A program made the translations under genes and the position numbers. Below are positions 15,840 through 25,400 of a stretch of 64,000 nt of DNA, piece after piece. This DNA is from DASZMJ01 sp035551935. Lineage in GTDB: Bacteria; Planctomycetota; Planctomycetia; Isosphaerales; Isosphaeraceae. How positions within the stretch are numbered: position 1 is the first letter of the stretch; each line of letters starts with the position of its first letter. The DNA is taken from positions 1-64,000 of the forward strand of contig DASZMJ010000186.1 in the NCBI GenBank assembly GCA_035551935.1, in the 5' to 3' direction. The notes under the pieces are model-generated. The model saw only the letters and a list, made by a program, of their open reading frames with translations, was not told the DNA's origin and ran no database searches.

Positions 15840-16877
15840 GTGACATTGCGTCACCTCCTGAGCTGGAAGCCGCTGTTCTACGAGGCCCTGCTGCCGGCCT
15901 TGCGACGGCTCGGCCCGGCGCGCGGCGACGCGGTCCTCGGGGCGATCGGCCGCCTGACGGCCCTGGGCTGGCCGCCGCGGCGTCGGGCCCTGGAGATGTC
16001 GCTGAGGCAGGCGCGGTCGGCCCTGGGTGCCGACTGGGAGGTCCGCGAGGCCCGCGACGTCCTCGCCGGCCACATCCTCCGCTTCCTCGCCCGCGACTAC
16101 CCGCTGCACGGCCTCGGCGACGAGGCCCTGGCGTCGCGGTTCGACGTGCACGGGTTCGAGCACCTGCGCGACGCCCTGGCAGGCGGCCGGGGGGTGGTCC
16201 TGCTCGGCAGCCACCTGGGCGGGCACCTGTCGGCGTTGCACTGGCTGTATCGCCGGGGGGTCCCGTTGCGTGTGCTGGTGCAGCGGCCGCAGCACATCTC
16301 GGCGACGTTGCGGGCGCGGTTCGACAGCGACGAGCCGCCGCACCCGCAGACCGGCCTCTTCCTGCGACGGGCGTTGCCGCCGGGCGCGGCGGTCGAGCGG
16401 GTCTTGCGGGCGCGGGCGGCGCTGCGCGACGGGATGGCCGTCTACCTCGCCGGCGACGTCCCCTGGAGCGGCCCGAACGCGCGGCCGGGCGAGCTGCTCG
16501 GGCACCGTCGCGCGTTCCAGTCGATCTGGGCCGACCTGGCGACCCTGGCCCGTGCGCCGGTCGTGCCGATGTTCTGCACGCATCGCCCCCGAGGCCGGTT
16601 CGCCCTGACGTTCGACCCCCCGTGGTCGCTGGCGCCCGGCGGCGAGGGGGCCGCCGTGGCCCGCTACCTCGACCGCCTCGAGGCCGAGGTCCGCGCCCAC
16701 CCGGCCGACGCGGTCGCGTATCTCACCTGGCCCTGCTACGGCCCGCCGTCGCCCGCGCCGCGGGCCGAGTCGGGCCCCTCGTCCCAGCGCGGGATCGGCC
16801 CCGGCAGCGTCGGCCCGGCGCGGCCGGGCGCGGCCCGCGCGGCGAGGTCCAGCACGATCAGCCGGCCGTCGTCGTAG
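15840..16877 (+). CDS. LpxL/HtrB-like lysophospholipid acyltransferase
   Basis: This protein of 345 residues begins at a GTG. The central motif VVLLGSHLGGHLSALHWL corresponds to the GSHxGNWE segment of LpxL-like enzymes. The first His is kept, but the Glu expected at the end of HX4(D/E) is replaced, so activity may be altered. Later segments AVYLAGDVPWSG and RRAFQSIWADLATLARAPVVPMFCTHR fit the family (tail acceptor pocket and VVP). The last ~45 residues are Pro/Ala rich and lie antisense to the end of the opposing membrane protein gene. Fifth and last gene in line after the MBOAT gene (sixth including it). Confidence 0.78.
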   Translation: MTLRHLLSWKPLFYEALLPALRRLGPARGDAVLGAIGRLTALGWPPRRRALEMSLRQARSALGADWEVREARDVLAGHILRFLARDYPLHGLGDEALASRFDVHGFEHLRDALAGGRGVVLLGSHLGGHLSALHWLYRRGVPLRVLVQRPQHISATLRARFDSDEPPHPQTGLFLRRALPPGAAVERVLRARAALRDGMAVYLAGDVPWSGPNARPGELLGHRRAFQSIWADLATLARAPVVPMFCTHRPRGRFALTFDPPWSLAPGGEGAAVARYLDRLEAEVRAHPADAVAYLTWPCYGPPSPAPRAESGPSSQRGIGPGSVGPARPGAARAARSSTISRPSS

Positions 16878-18691
16878 CGGTGCTCTCGGGTCCGGCACAG
16901 CTCGTGGACGTTCCGGTCGAAGTCCAGCGAGCAGCGGTTCAGGTCGCGCTCCCAGGGGCTGACCGTCGCGTCGGTCGGATGGGCGCGCGACGCGGGGCGG
17001 CCGTCGGGGCCGAGGTAGGTATAGGCGAGGTAGCGCAGCCCGCGCGCCAACAGGAATTCGACGACGGCCTCGCTGCCCCGGCCGATCGGCAGGCCGGGCG
17101 GCGGGCTCGTCTCGCCGGGATACTCGACGACCTGGATCGGGTTGCGGCCGAAGTCGAGCAGCGAGGCCATCTGGAGCCGCGCCAGCACCGGCGCGCCGGG
17201 GGGAATCGCCGCCTGCAACGCCCGATGGGCTCGGATCAACTCCGGGGTCTCGATCCGACGGCCCCGCACGACGACGGCGAGCCGGCCGGCGAGTCGCTGG
17301 CCACTCCAACGCGCCACCGACCACTGCCCCCCCACGAGGAATCCCAACGCCACGAGCACGGCCGCGCGCCGCCGCGCGACCGCCGCGTCGGGACCGAGCA
17401 GCACCGCGGTCGCCGCGAGGGTCGCCGCCGTGCTGAAGACGACCACGTAGCGCAGCGACAGCCGCGGGTCGAACACGAGGCTCAGGGCCACCACCGCGAT
17501 CAGCGAGCCGACGACCAGGGCCGCCAGCGGTTGGCGCGGCGACCGCCCCCGCACCAGCGGGATCGCCAACGCCCCGAGCACCGCCAGCGCCACGGTCATC
17601 TCGTTGCTCAGGGCCGACAGCTCGCGGCGCACGAGCTGGGGCACCGACCGCGCGGCGTAGGGCTTCGCCACGGTCCCGTACCGCGACCCGTGGTCGCCGT
17701 CGCCCAGCAGCGGATAGAGCCAGGTCCCCGACGAGTGATGCAGCGATTGCATCCATGGTGCCAGCAGCGCCGCGGTCAGGATCGCGACCAAGCACAGCTC
17801 GCGCATCACGCGCCGCCGGTCGGCGGCGCCGGCCAGCAAGGAGACGTAGCTCAGGCCCAGGACGCAGGCCACGCCCGGGATCAGCGTCGACTTCAGGCCG
17901 GCGAGCCCCGCGGCCACCAGCGCGATCATCGCGGCGTTCCGCGCCGGCCGGTCGGGCGCGGCGTCGGCCCAGGCGAGCGTCTCATGGAGGCCGAGCAGCA
18001 TCACAATCGCCAGCAGATGCGCGCTGACGTTGGGCGCGGGCAGCGGCAGGTAAAGGCCGACTGCCAGCAGCCCCAGCGTCGCCGTCGCCGAGAGCCCGAG
18101 CCGGCGGGCCATCCCCCCCAGCGTCAGCACCAGGCCGAGCCGGCCGACCCCGGCGTCGAGCAGGCCCAGGCAGGAGTCCGGCGCCGCGCAGCCCAGGAAC
18201 GCCAGCAGGAAGGCGTTGCCCCCCAGGCCCGCCTCGAGCCGGTGCGCGTTGAACGGGTCGTCCCCCAGCGTGCCGGCCTCGAGCATCCGCCGCACCAGGA
18301 CGAAGTAGCCGCCGTAGTCGTCCCGCCAGCTCGGCAAGGCCGCCAGCCCGCCCACATAATACAGCGCCGCCGCCGCCGTCAGCGCCACGGCCACCGCCCG
18401 CTGCGCCGGGCCCAGCGACCCGAGCGACCCGGCCCACGACCGCGACGGGCGCCCGGCCGCCAGCGCGAGCAGGCCGATCGCCGTCAAGGCCGCGATCAGG
18501 GCCGGCGAGATCAGCGCCGCGGCGTTCAACGGCCCGCCGATGGCCGCCAGCAGCGCCAGGCCCCAGGTCAGTCGCAGGCCCGCGGCGGCCGGCCGATCGC
18601 GGTCGATCAGGCGGTTGGTGACCGCCCCCCAGCCGACGAACGAGCCGAGCAGCACCAGGCCCCAGCCGGCCGCGAGGAGGGAGGTCTTCAT
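16736..18691 (-). CDS. Polytopic membrane protein, GT-C-like glycosyltransferase candidate
   Basis: This 651-residue protein has about eleven hydrophobic segments and a soluble C-terminal part. After the fourth segment comes SWRDDYGGYFVLVRRMLEAG, with an acidic pair in the first large loop, as in GT-C glycosyltransferases. A long hydrophilic tail from residue ~500 carries ELIRAHRALQAAIPPGAPV, which is typical of membrane-embedded sugar transferases of this size. It is the last gene of a tight four-gene operon starting at 21295; the upstream stop overlaps its start (ATGA at 18688-18691). Its final 142 bases run antisense to the end of the LpxL-like gene. The exact function is unproven. Confidence 0.7.
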   Translation of the reverse strand: MKTSLLAAGWGLVLLGSFVGWGAVTNRLIDRDRPAAAGLRLTWGLALLAAIGGPLNAAALISPALIAALTAIGLLALAAGRPSRSWAGSLGSLGPAQRAVAVALTAAAALYYVGGLAALPSWRDDYGGYFVLVRRMLEAGTLGDDPFNAHRLEAGLGGNAFLLAFLGCAAPDSCLGLLDAGVGRLGLVLTLGGMARRLGLSATATLGLLAVGLYLPLPAPNVSAHLLAIVMLLGLHETLAWADAAPDRPARNAAMIALVAAGLAGLKSTLIPGVACVLGLSYVSLLAGAADRRRVMRELCLVAILTAALLAPWMQSLHHSSGTWLYPLLGDGDHGSRYGTVAKPYAARSVPQLVRRELSALSNEMTVALAVLGALAIPLVRGRSPRQPLAALVVGSLIAVVALSLVFDPRLSLRYVVVFSTAATLAATAVLLGPDAAVARRRAAVLVALGFLVGGQWSVARWSGQRLAGRLAVVVRGRRIETPELIRAHRALQAAIPPGAPVLARLQMASLLDFGRNPIQVVEYPGETSPPPGLPIGRGSEAVVEFLLARGLRYLAYTYLGPDGRPASRAHPTDATVSPWERDLNRCSLDFDRNVHELCRTREHRYDDGRLIVLDLAARAAPGRAGPTLPGPIPRWDEGPDSARGAGDGGP

Positions 18692-19398
18692 CCGCGCTTC
18701 CGGCCGACGAAGCTCAGCTTGCCCAGCGCCGTCGCCCGCCGCTCGACCTCGAACCGCGACGCCAGCAGGTCGAGGATCAGCTTCGGCCGCGACAGCCACG
18801 CCTCGTACGTCGCGCGCTCGTGCTCGATCATCGTCGCCAGGGCGTCCACCTTGGCCGAGAGCCGTCGCGCCGCGGGCACCCGGCAGACGGCGTGGACGAG
18901 CCGCAGGAACGGCGTCCGCCACGGTTCGACGGCGACGAACCGACCGCCGGGCCGCAGCACGCGCGCGGCCTCGGCGAGCGTCCGGTCGAGGTCCTCGGGC
19001 AAGCTCGGCAGGTGGTGCAGCCCCCCCTGGACGATCAAGACATCCTTGGAATCGTCGTCGAACGGCAGGCTCCGACAGTCGCCGACGAAGAGCCGAGCCG
19101 GCCCCTCGTACTGGGCCAGCAGGCGATCGGAGAGGTCGACGCCTTCGAGGTTCGTGAAGCCGAGCCGGGCCAGGGCGTGCAGGCCGTTGCCGCGGCCGCA
19201 GAAGAGCTCGACGACGCTCGCGTCGCGCGGCCAGCGGTCGGCCCCCAGGCGCGCCAGCCGCCGCGAGAACTTGGCGACCTCCTGCTCGGGCGTCTCGAAG
19301 CGGAGATAGGCGTCTTCCCACGGGTCGCCGCAGCAGGCCTGCGGCTCGACGACGCGGACCGGGCCGGCTCCGGGCGCGGGTTCGGGGGTCGAGGTCAC
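18688..19398 (-). CDS. SAM-dependent methyltransferase (class I)
   Basis: This 236-residue protein has the Rossmann-type motif I VVELFCGRGNGLHALARLG (residues ~62-80), motif II-like LEGVDLS, and VLIVQGGLHHLPSLPEDLDRTLAEAARVLRPGGRFVAVEP, the standard Methyltransf_11 order. The start is a GTG at 19398 that overlaps the previous stop (GTGA). A Cys pair, QACCGDPWED, near the N-terminus is distinctive. In this operon with GT2 and GT-C-like genes it probably modifies a sugar or lipid intermediate. Confidence 0.85.
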   Translation of the reverse strand: MTSTPEPAPGAGPVRVVEPQACCGDPWEDAYLRFETPEQEVAKFSRRLARLGADRWPRDASVVELFCGRGNGLHALARLGFTNLEGVDLSDRLLAQYEGPARLFVGDCRSLPFDDDSKDVLIVQGGLHHLPSLPEDLDRTLAEAARVLRPGGRFVAVEPWRTPFLRLVHAVCRVPAARRLSAKVDALATMIEHERATYEAWLSRPKLILDLLASRFEVERRATALGKLSFVGRKRG

Positions 19399-20045
19399 GG
19401 GCGGGCGAGCTCCTGGGGTGCGTCGGCGAGGGCCGCGGCCCTCGCCGAGGGTTCGAGCCGGGCGACGAAGTGGAGCGAGCGGCCGAAGACCCAGTCGGCC
19501 GGCCTCGGGTAGAGGCCCAGGTCGTCGCGCCAGGCGACGACCGACAGGCCCAACGCCGCGAACGCCTCGTGCCAGCGCCGCCGCGGCCAGTAATTGTGAG
19601 GGAGGGCGACGCCGTGCCGGGCGTTGCCGACGTCGTCCATGAACCGGAGCGTCGGGCCCGCGAGCAGGCCGTCTCGGGTGTGGTCCTTCAACACGACCGC
19701 CCGCCGCGCCACGCGGGCGGCCTCGCGGAGCAAGACCGTCGGGTCGTCGGTGTGGTGCAGCACGTCGACGAACAGGACGACGTCGACGCCCCCGTCGGCC
19801 TCGGGGATCGTCCGGCCGTCGAACGGGGCGACCGGCACGTGCGTCCCGGGCCGCACGAGCACGTCGATGCCGCGCACGTCGAGGTCCGGCCGGCGGTCGA
19901 GCAGCAGGCGCGCCAGCAGGCCGTCGCCGCAGCCGACGTCGAGGACCGACGCCCCCGCCGGCACCAGGGCGGCCAGGTGCTCGCAGAGCACCCGAACCCG
20001 GCGGCCGTGGACGTGGCGGTCGTGGACGCGGTCGATGAGGCCCAT
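19395..20045 (-). CDS. SAM-dependent methyltransferase (class I)
   Basis: This 216-residue protein has motif I ASVLDVGCGDGLLARLLL (residues ~33-50), then VRGIDVLVRP, VDVVLFVDVLHHTDDPTVLLREAARVARRAVVLKDH, and a C-terminal region with HNYWPRRRWHEAFAALG. This resembles methyltransferases encoded beside polyprenyl-linked sugar transferases. Its start overlaps the GT2 stop by one base (TGATG) and its end overlaps the next methyltransferase by four, so all four genes are translationally coupled. Confidence 0.87.
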   Translation of the reverse strand: MGLIDRVHDRHVHGRRVRVLCEHLAALVPAGASVLDVGCGDGLLARLLLDRRPDLDVRGIDVLVRPGTHVPVAPFDGRTIPEADGGVDVVLFVDVLHHTDDPTVLLREAARVARRAVVLKDHTRDGLLAGPTLRFMDDVGNARHGVALPHNYWPRRRWHEAFAALGLSVVAWRDDLGLYPRPADWVFGRSLHFVARLEPSARAAALADAPQELARP

Positions 20046-21295
20046 CAGCCGATCACCTCCGCCGCCGTCGCCCGGTGCCGGCGGTCGCCGTCGCGTTGCG
20101 CCGGCGCCTCGGCCTCCTGGTACTTCCAGAGGGCGACGACCTTCATCAGGACCTTCGTCACCAGCGCCTGGACGGCCAGCAACAGGCCGAACATCGCGAC
20201 CATCACCCGCGACCAGTGCAGCGTGATGTGCCCGGTCGTGACGAACTCGACGATCCCCGGCCACAAGAGCGCCAGCGCCCCGAGCACGATCGTGCCGACG
20301 AAGACGGCCAGCGCGCCGCGGTCGAAGAGGTGCGCGGCCAGGGCCGTCCAGAACGAGTCGCCGTCGCGACGCCGCGGCCCCAGGGCCGCCATCCGCTGCG
20401 AGAGCACCGCGGCGCAGAGCAGCAGGAACCCCGCCGAGCCCAGCAGCGAGCAGGTCAGGAACCGGTAGATCATCCACTCGAGGACCCGGCGGTGCTGGAG
20501 GTAGTACTCCAGCGGGTACATCGCCAGCAGGAGCCCGACCAGCAGGCAGGCCGTGAAGCCCATCAGGAAGAGCCGCTCGGGCCGGTAGCAGAGCACCCCC
20601 TCGAGGATCGCCCGCAGGAACCGCACGCCGTCGCCCAGGACGCTCAGTTTGCTCTCGCCGATCCGCTCCTCGTAGTGCATCGGCACCTCGACGACCCGCA
20701 GGCCCCCCAGCAGGGCCCGCGCGCTCATCGACGGCGTGAAGTGCATGCGGTCGGGCAGCGGATAGAGCATCGGCAGCGCGGCGCGGCGGATGACGCGCAT
20801 GCCGCTGGCCGTGTCGGTGACCTTCCGCCCGCAGAGCAGGCCCAGCAGGAGCGCGTAGAGCCGGTTGCCCAGCTTGCGCACCGCCGGCATCTTCGACGAC
20901 GGCCCGAGCCGCGAGCCGAGCACCACGTCGGCGCCGTCCTCGACGGCCACCCGGCACATCTCGGCGAAGTAGCGCGGGTCGCACGTGCCGTCGGCGTCGA
21001 GGAAGCCGACGAGCGACCCGCGGCCGCGGCGGAAGCCCTCCTTGATCGCGGCGCCGTAGCCGCGGTTCTGCTCGAAGACGATCACCTCGACCCCCTCGAA
21101 CCCGCGCGCGATCTCGGCGGTGCGGTCGGTCGAGCCGTCGCTGACGACGATGACCTCGACGTCGTCGAGGTCGGCCGCCCGCTTGATCTCGTCGCGGGCG
21201 TCGAGGCAGCGCCGGACCGTCCCGGCGATGGCCTCCTCCTCGTTGAGGGCCGGGATGACGATCGTCAGCGTCCCGGGCCGGGCCTCATAACCCAT
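20045..21295 (-). CDS. Family 2 glycosyltransferase with C-terminal membrane segments (DPM-like)
   Basis: This is a 416-residue protein. The N-terminal GT2 domain shows TIVIPALNEEEAIAGTVRRC, VVSDGSTDRTAEIA, NRGYGAAIKEGF, and GFLDADGTCDPRYF, where DAD is the metal/nucleotide motif, followed by SRLGPSSKMPAVRKLGNRLY. From residue ~235 there are four or five hydrophobic segments. This is the dolichol-phosphate-mannose synthase-like architecture, which transfers sugar to a polyprenyl phosphate at the inner membrane. As first gene of the operon it likely supplies lipid-linked sugar to the GT-C-like protein encoded at its end. Confidence 0.9.
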   Translation of the reverse strand: MGYEARPGTLTIVIPALNEEEAIAGTVRRCLDARDEIKRAADLDDVEVIVVSDGSTDRTAEIARGFEGVEVIVFEQNRGYGAAIKEGFRRGRGSLVGFLDADGTCDPRYFAEMCRVAVEDGADVVLGSRLGPSSKMPAVRKLGNRLYALLLGLLCGRKVTDTASGMRVIRRAALPMLYPLPDRMHFTPSMSARALLGGLRVVEVPMHYEERIGESKLSVLGDGVRFLRAILEGVLCYRPERLFLMGFTACLLVGLLLAMYPLEYYLQHRRVLEWMIYRFLTCSLLGSAGFLLLCAAVLSQRMAALGPRRRDGDSFWTALAAHLFDRGALAVFVGTIVLGALALLWPGIVEFVTTGHITLHWSRVMVAMFGLLLAVQALVTKVLMKVVALWKYQEAEAPAQRDGDRRHRATAAEVIG

Positions 21296-21650
21296 CGCTT
21301 TCGTCTCCGTTCGGGGTGTCGGTCGCGGGCTGCTCGCGCGGCGGTGACGGAAAGGGGCGACCCGCTCGAGGAGGGGACGGAGCGGCGGGCGTCACGAGCG
21401 GGCCGGGAGGGCGCTTCCAGGAATCGACATCTCTAGGCCCGCGCTTTCAGCCACACATCCTACCAAACTCCCCGGCCCGTTTCCAAGGCCCGAGGCCCGA
21501 CGGCGCCGCCCCGGAGCAACGCGGCGCCCCCCTCTTCCCTCGGCGACCGCGACCCGATATCCTGGTTCCTTTCGCCATGCGATCGCCCCGGTCGCGACGC
21601 AACAGAAGGCTAGGACCGAACCGAGGCCGGGACGCGAGGAGTTTTCCGCG
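21296..21650. other. Divergent intergenic region upstream of rplU
   Basis: About 355 bases lie between the divergent GT2 operon and rplU. I see no gene and no strong hairpin. The rplU ribosome site GAGGAG lies just before 21641. The half nearest rplU probably carries its promoter, but no clear -35/-10 pair stands out. Confidence 0.4.
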
Positions 21651-21965
21651 ATGTATGCCATCTTCGAGGACGGGAGCCACCAGTACCGCGTCGCCGAGGG
21701 GGACCTCGTGACCCTCGACCGCCGCGACGGCGAGACCGGCGCCGAGGTCACCTTCGACAAGGTCCTGCTCGTCGCCGGCACCGACGGCGCCACCATCGGC
21801 ACCCCCATGGTCGCCGGCGCCCGCGTCGTCGGCACGATCGTCCGCCAGTTCCGCGACCGCAAGATCATCATCCAGAAGTTCCGTCGTCGTAAGAACATGC
21901 GTCGCCGTCGCGGCCACCGCCAGCCGTACACGACGGTCCGCATCACCGGCGTCGTCGCCGGCTGA
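21651..21965 (+). CDS. rplU: 50S ribosomal protein L21
   Basis: This 104-residue protein has the L21 pattern MYAIFEDGSHQYRVAEGD, FDKVLLV, GTPMVAGARVVGTIV, and KIIIQKFRRRKNMRRRRGHRQPYTTVRITG. It binds 23S rRNA in the large subunit. Start ATG at 21651 with GAGGAG upstream; length is normal. The usual partner rpmA (L27) is absent downstream: a terminator follows immediately, then nrdJ. Confidence 0.98.
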   Translation: MYAIFEDGSHQYRVAEGDLVTLDRRDGETGAEVTFDKVLLVAGTDGATIGTPMVAGARVVGTIVRQFRDRKIIIQKFRRRKNMRRRRGHRQPYTTVRITGVVAG

Positions 21966-22438
21966 ACCCGCCGCGATCGGCCGCCGAATCCCGCAGGGAC
22001 CGCCCCGCGCCCGCCCGGGCCCGGGGCGGTCCCCGTCGTTTTGGCCTGCGCCTTGCCCGCATGTCCCCCGGCGCCCGCCCGGCGTCCTTGCGCCGGTCGC
22101 CGAGATGGCACATCGCGTATTCTCGCCACGATCACTCAATCTTCCCATTTTCTGCATCCTCCTCATTCTCTCGAAAGCGCGGTACAATAGCGTTTGGCTA
22201 CACCGTGAGCGGTTGATGAAGCCCGTCCCCGCCGTCTCGACATAAATATTTGCCACGTCAAAACTAAAGGCGCGGACGGGCGGCCGGCCCCGGGGACATC
22301 GACGAGGAATCCGGCGAGTCCGAATCTACCGTCTGAACAGAAAGACAATCTGATCGGATGGATAGTTTTTCGCTTGACCGGCGCACGGGGTTGTGGCACA
22401 AGAGGCGCAGGGAATCAGGTCCAACCGGAGCGAAGGTC
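21966..22438. other. Leader region upstream of nrdJ
   Basis: About 470 bases. It starts with the rplU terminator and then becomes strikingly AT-rich from ~22130 to 22260. A TACAAT hexamer at 22183-22188 could be a -10 box for nrdJ, but no matching -35 is seen. I looked for a cobalamin riboswitch, which would make sense for a B12-dependent enzyme, and did not find a convincing B12-box. Other features are not evident. Confidence 0.4.
21996..22042 (+). terminator. Rho-independent terminator after rplU
   Basis: A 12-base perfect stem, GGGACCGCCCCG (21996-22007) and CGGGGCGGTCCC (22022-22033), with a GC-rich loop, is followed by CGTCGTTTT. It starts 31 bases after the rplU stop. Confidence 0.8.
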
Positions 22439-25400
22439 ATGGGCACGGTCAGCGAGCGGGCGGTCTCGGAGGGCACCCGGACGAACAGGACGGCGACGGC
22501 CCGCCAGGGGATGACGGTGCCGCGGGTCTTCAGCACCGAGGGGGTCAGCCCGTACGACCAGGTGGACTGGGACCTGCGGACGGCCGCCATCAAGGACGAG
22601 CGGGGTCGGGTCATCTTCGAGCAGACCGACTGCGAGGTCCCCAGCGCCTGGAGCCAGCTCGCGACGAACGTCGTGGCGAGCAAGTACTTCTACGGCGAGA
22701 ACGGCACCCTCGAGCGCGAGCGGAGCGTCCGGCAGCTCATCGACCGCGTGACGCGGACGATCGCCGACTGGGGCCGCGAGGACGGCTACTTCGCCACCCC
22801 CGAGGACGCCGAGCGGTTCCACGACGAGTTGACGGTGCTCTGCCTCCAGCAGTACGGCTCGTTCAACTCGCCGGTCTGGTTCAACGTCGGCCTGTATCAC
22901 CGCTACGGCATCGAGGGGCCGGCCAACAACTGGCGCTGGGACGAGGAGACTCGCGCCGTCGTCCGCGCCGAGAGCGCGTACAAGTTCCCGCAAGGGTCGG
23001 CCTGCTTCATCCAGAGCGTCAGCGACGACATGGAGAGCATCATGAACCTCGCCAAGAGCGAGGCGATGCTCTTCAAGTTCGGCTCGGGCACCGGCACGGA
23101 TCTCTCGAGCCTGCGCTCCAGCCGCGAGAAGCTCTCCGGCGGCGGCCGTCCCAGCGGCCCGGTCAGCTTCATGCGGGTCTACGACGCCGTCGCCAGCGTC
23201 GTCAAATCCGGCGGCAAGACGCGACGCGCGGCGAAGATGCAAACGTTAAAGGTGTGGCATCCCGACATCCTCGAGTTCATCGAGTGCAAGGCCAAGGAGG
23301 AGCGCAAGGCCCAGACGCTCATCCGCGCCGGCTATGAGGCGAACTTCAACGGCGAAGCGTACAGCTCGGTGATGTTCCAGAACGCGAACCTCTCGGTCCG
23401 CGTCACCGACGCCTTCCTCCGCGCCGCCGAGTCGGCCGCCGACTGGACGACCCGCACCGTCACCACCGGCCGCCCCTCGAATACGTATCCCGCCGCGCTC
23501 TTGCTCGACAAGATCGCCGACGGCACCTGGCTCTGCGGCGACCCCGGCGTCCAGTACGAGGACACGATCCAGCGCTGGCACACTTGCCCGAACACCGCGC
23601 CCATCAATTCATCCAATCCCTGCTCCGAGTACATGTTCATCGACGATTCTGCATGTAATTTGGCGTCGCTGAATCTGATGAAGTTCCGCCGCGACGACGG
23701 CACGTTCGACGCGGCGCGGTTCCGGGCGGCGTGCCGGGTGTACATCACGGCACAGGAGATCCTGGTCGACCACGGCAGCTACCCGACGGAGAGGATCGCG
23801 GCCAACAGCCACAAGTTCCGGCCGTTGGGGCTGGGCTTCGCCAACCTCGGCAGCCTGATCATGGCGGCGGGCAGGCCGTACGACTCGGACGAGGGCCGCG
23901 CGCTGGCCGGGGCGATCACGGCGATCATGCACGGCCAGGCGTACCTGACCAGCGCCGAGCTGGCGGCGAACCTCGGGCCGTTCGACGGCTTCGCCTTGAA
24001 CCGCGAGCCGATGCTCCGCGTCATGGAGATGCACCGCGACGCCGTCGAGGCGATCGACCCGAGCGGCGCGCCCGACCTCCTGGCCGAGGCCCGCGCCACC
24101 TGGGACGAGTGCCTCGACGCCGGCCGCCGCCACGGCTACCGCAACAGCCAGGTCACCGTCATCGCGCCGACCGGGACGATCGCCTTCATGATGGACTGCG
24201 ACACGACCGGCATCGAGCCGGACATCGCCCTGGTCAAGTACAAGCAACTGGCCGGCGGCGGCATGCTCAAGATCGTCAACCGGACGGTGCCGATGGCGCT
24301 GCGGACGCTCGGCTACGACGAGCCGACGATCCGCGGCGTGCTCGACTCCATCGACACCCGCGACACGATCGAGGGGGCGCCGGGGCTGGCCGAGGAGCAC
24401 CTGCCGGTCTTCGACTGCGCCTTCACGCCGATGGGCGGCACGCGGAGCATCCACTACCGCGGCCACCTGAAGATGATGGCCGCGGCGCAGCCGTTCCTCA
24501 GCGGGGCGATCTCGAAGACCGTCAACATGCCCCGCGAGGCGACCGTCGCCGACATCCGCGACGCCTACCTCGAGGGCTGGCGGCTGGGCCTGAAGGCCCT
24601 GGCCATCTACCGCGACGGCTCCAAGGAGAGCCAGCCGGTGAGCACCACGACCGAGGACAAGGAGAAAGAGAAGGAGAAGCTCGCCGCCGCGTCCCCCTTG
24701 CCGGCGCCCGAGGCCGCCGAGTCGCCCGCCCCCGCCGCGCCGATCGCCGTCGAGCCGGCCCCGGCGCCGAGCCCGGTCTCCGCCGCGGCCCCGGCCAAGC
24801 CGCAGCCGAGGCGCGAGCGGCTGCCGGACACGCGGCGGAGCATGACGCACAAGTTCGACATCCAGGGGCACGAGGGCTACATCACCGTCGGCTTCTTCCC
24901 CGACGGCCGACCCGGCGAGGTCTTCGTGACGATGGCCAAGGAGGGCTCGACCGTCGGCGGCCTGATGGACGTCGTCGGCACGCTCGTGTCGATGGGCTTG
25001 CAGTACGGCGTGCCGCTGGAGGTCTTCGTCAACAAGTTCGCCCACAGCCGGTTCGAGCCGGCCGGCTTCACCCGCAACCCCGACATCCCGATCGCCAAGA
25101 GCATCACCGACTACATCTTCCGCTGGCTCGGCATGGAGTTCCTGCCCGGCTACCGCGAGGCCAACTCCCCCCGCCGCGAGCCCGCCGACGAGCCCGCGCC
25201 GGTGGTCGTGTCGCCCGTCGTCAAGGTCAACGGCCACCGCACCGCCACGATGGCCGACCTCGACCACGCCGAGGCCCTCCACCACCACGCCCCCTCCGGG
25301 TCGCCCGACGCCGCCCGGCAGGAGCAGTTCGCCCACTTCCAGAGCGACGCCCCCGCCTGCGATAATTGTGGCGCCCTGACCGTCCGCTGCGGCACCTGCT

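Noticed and set aside
22200..22438. Possible cobalamin riboswitch or NrdR box upstream of nrdJ
   Set aside because: No B12-box or convincing paired NrdR palindromes could be read. One AT-rich stretch (ACATAAATATTTG) only faintly resembles an NrdR site.
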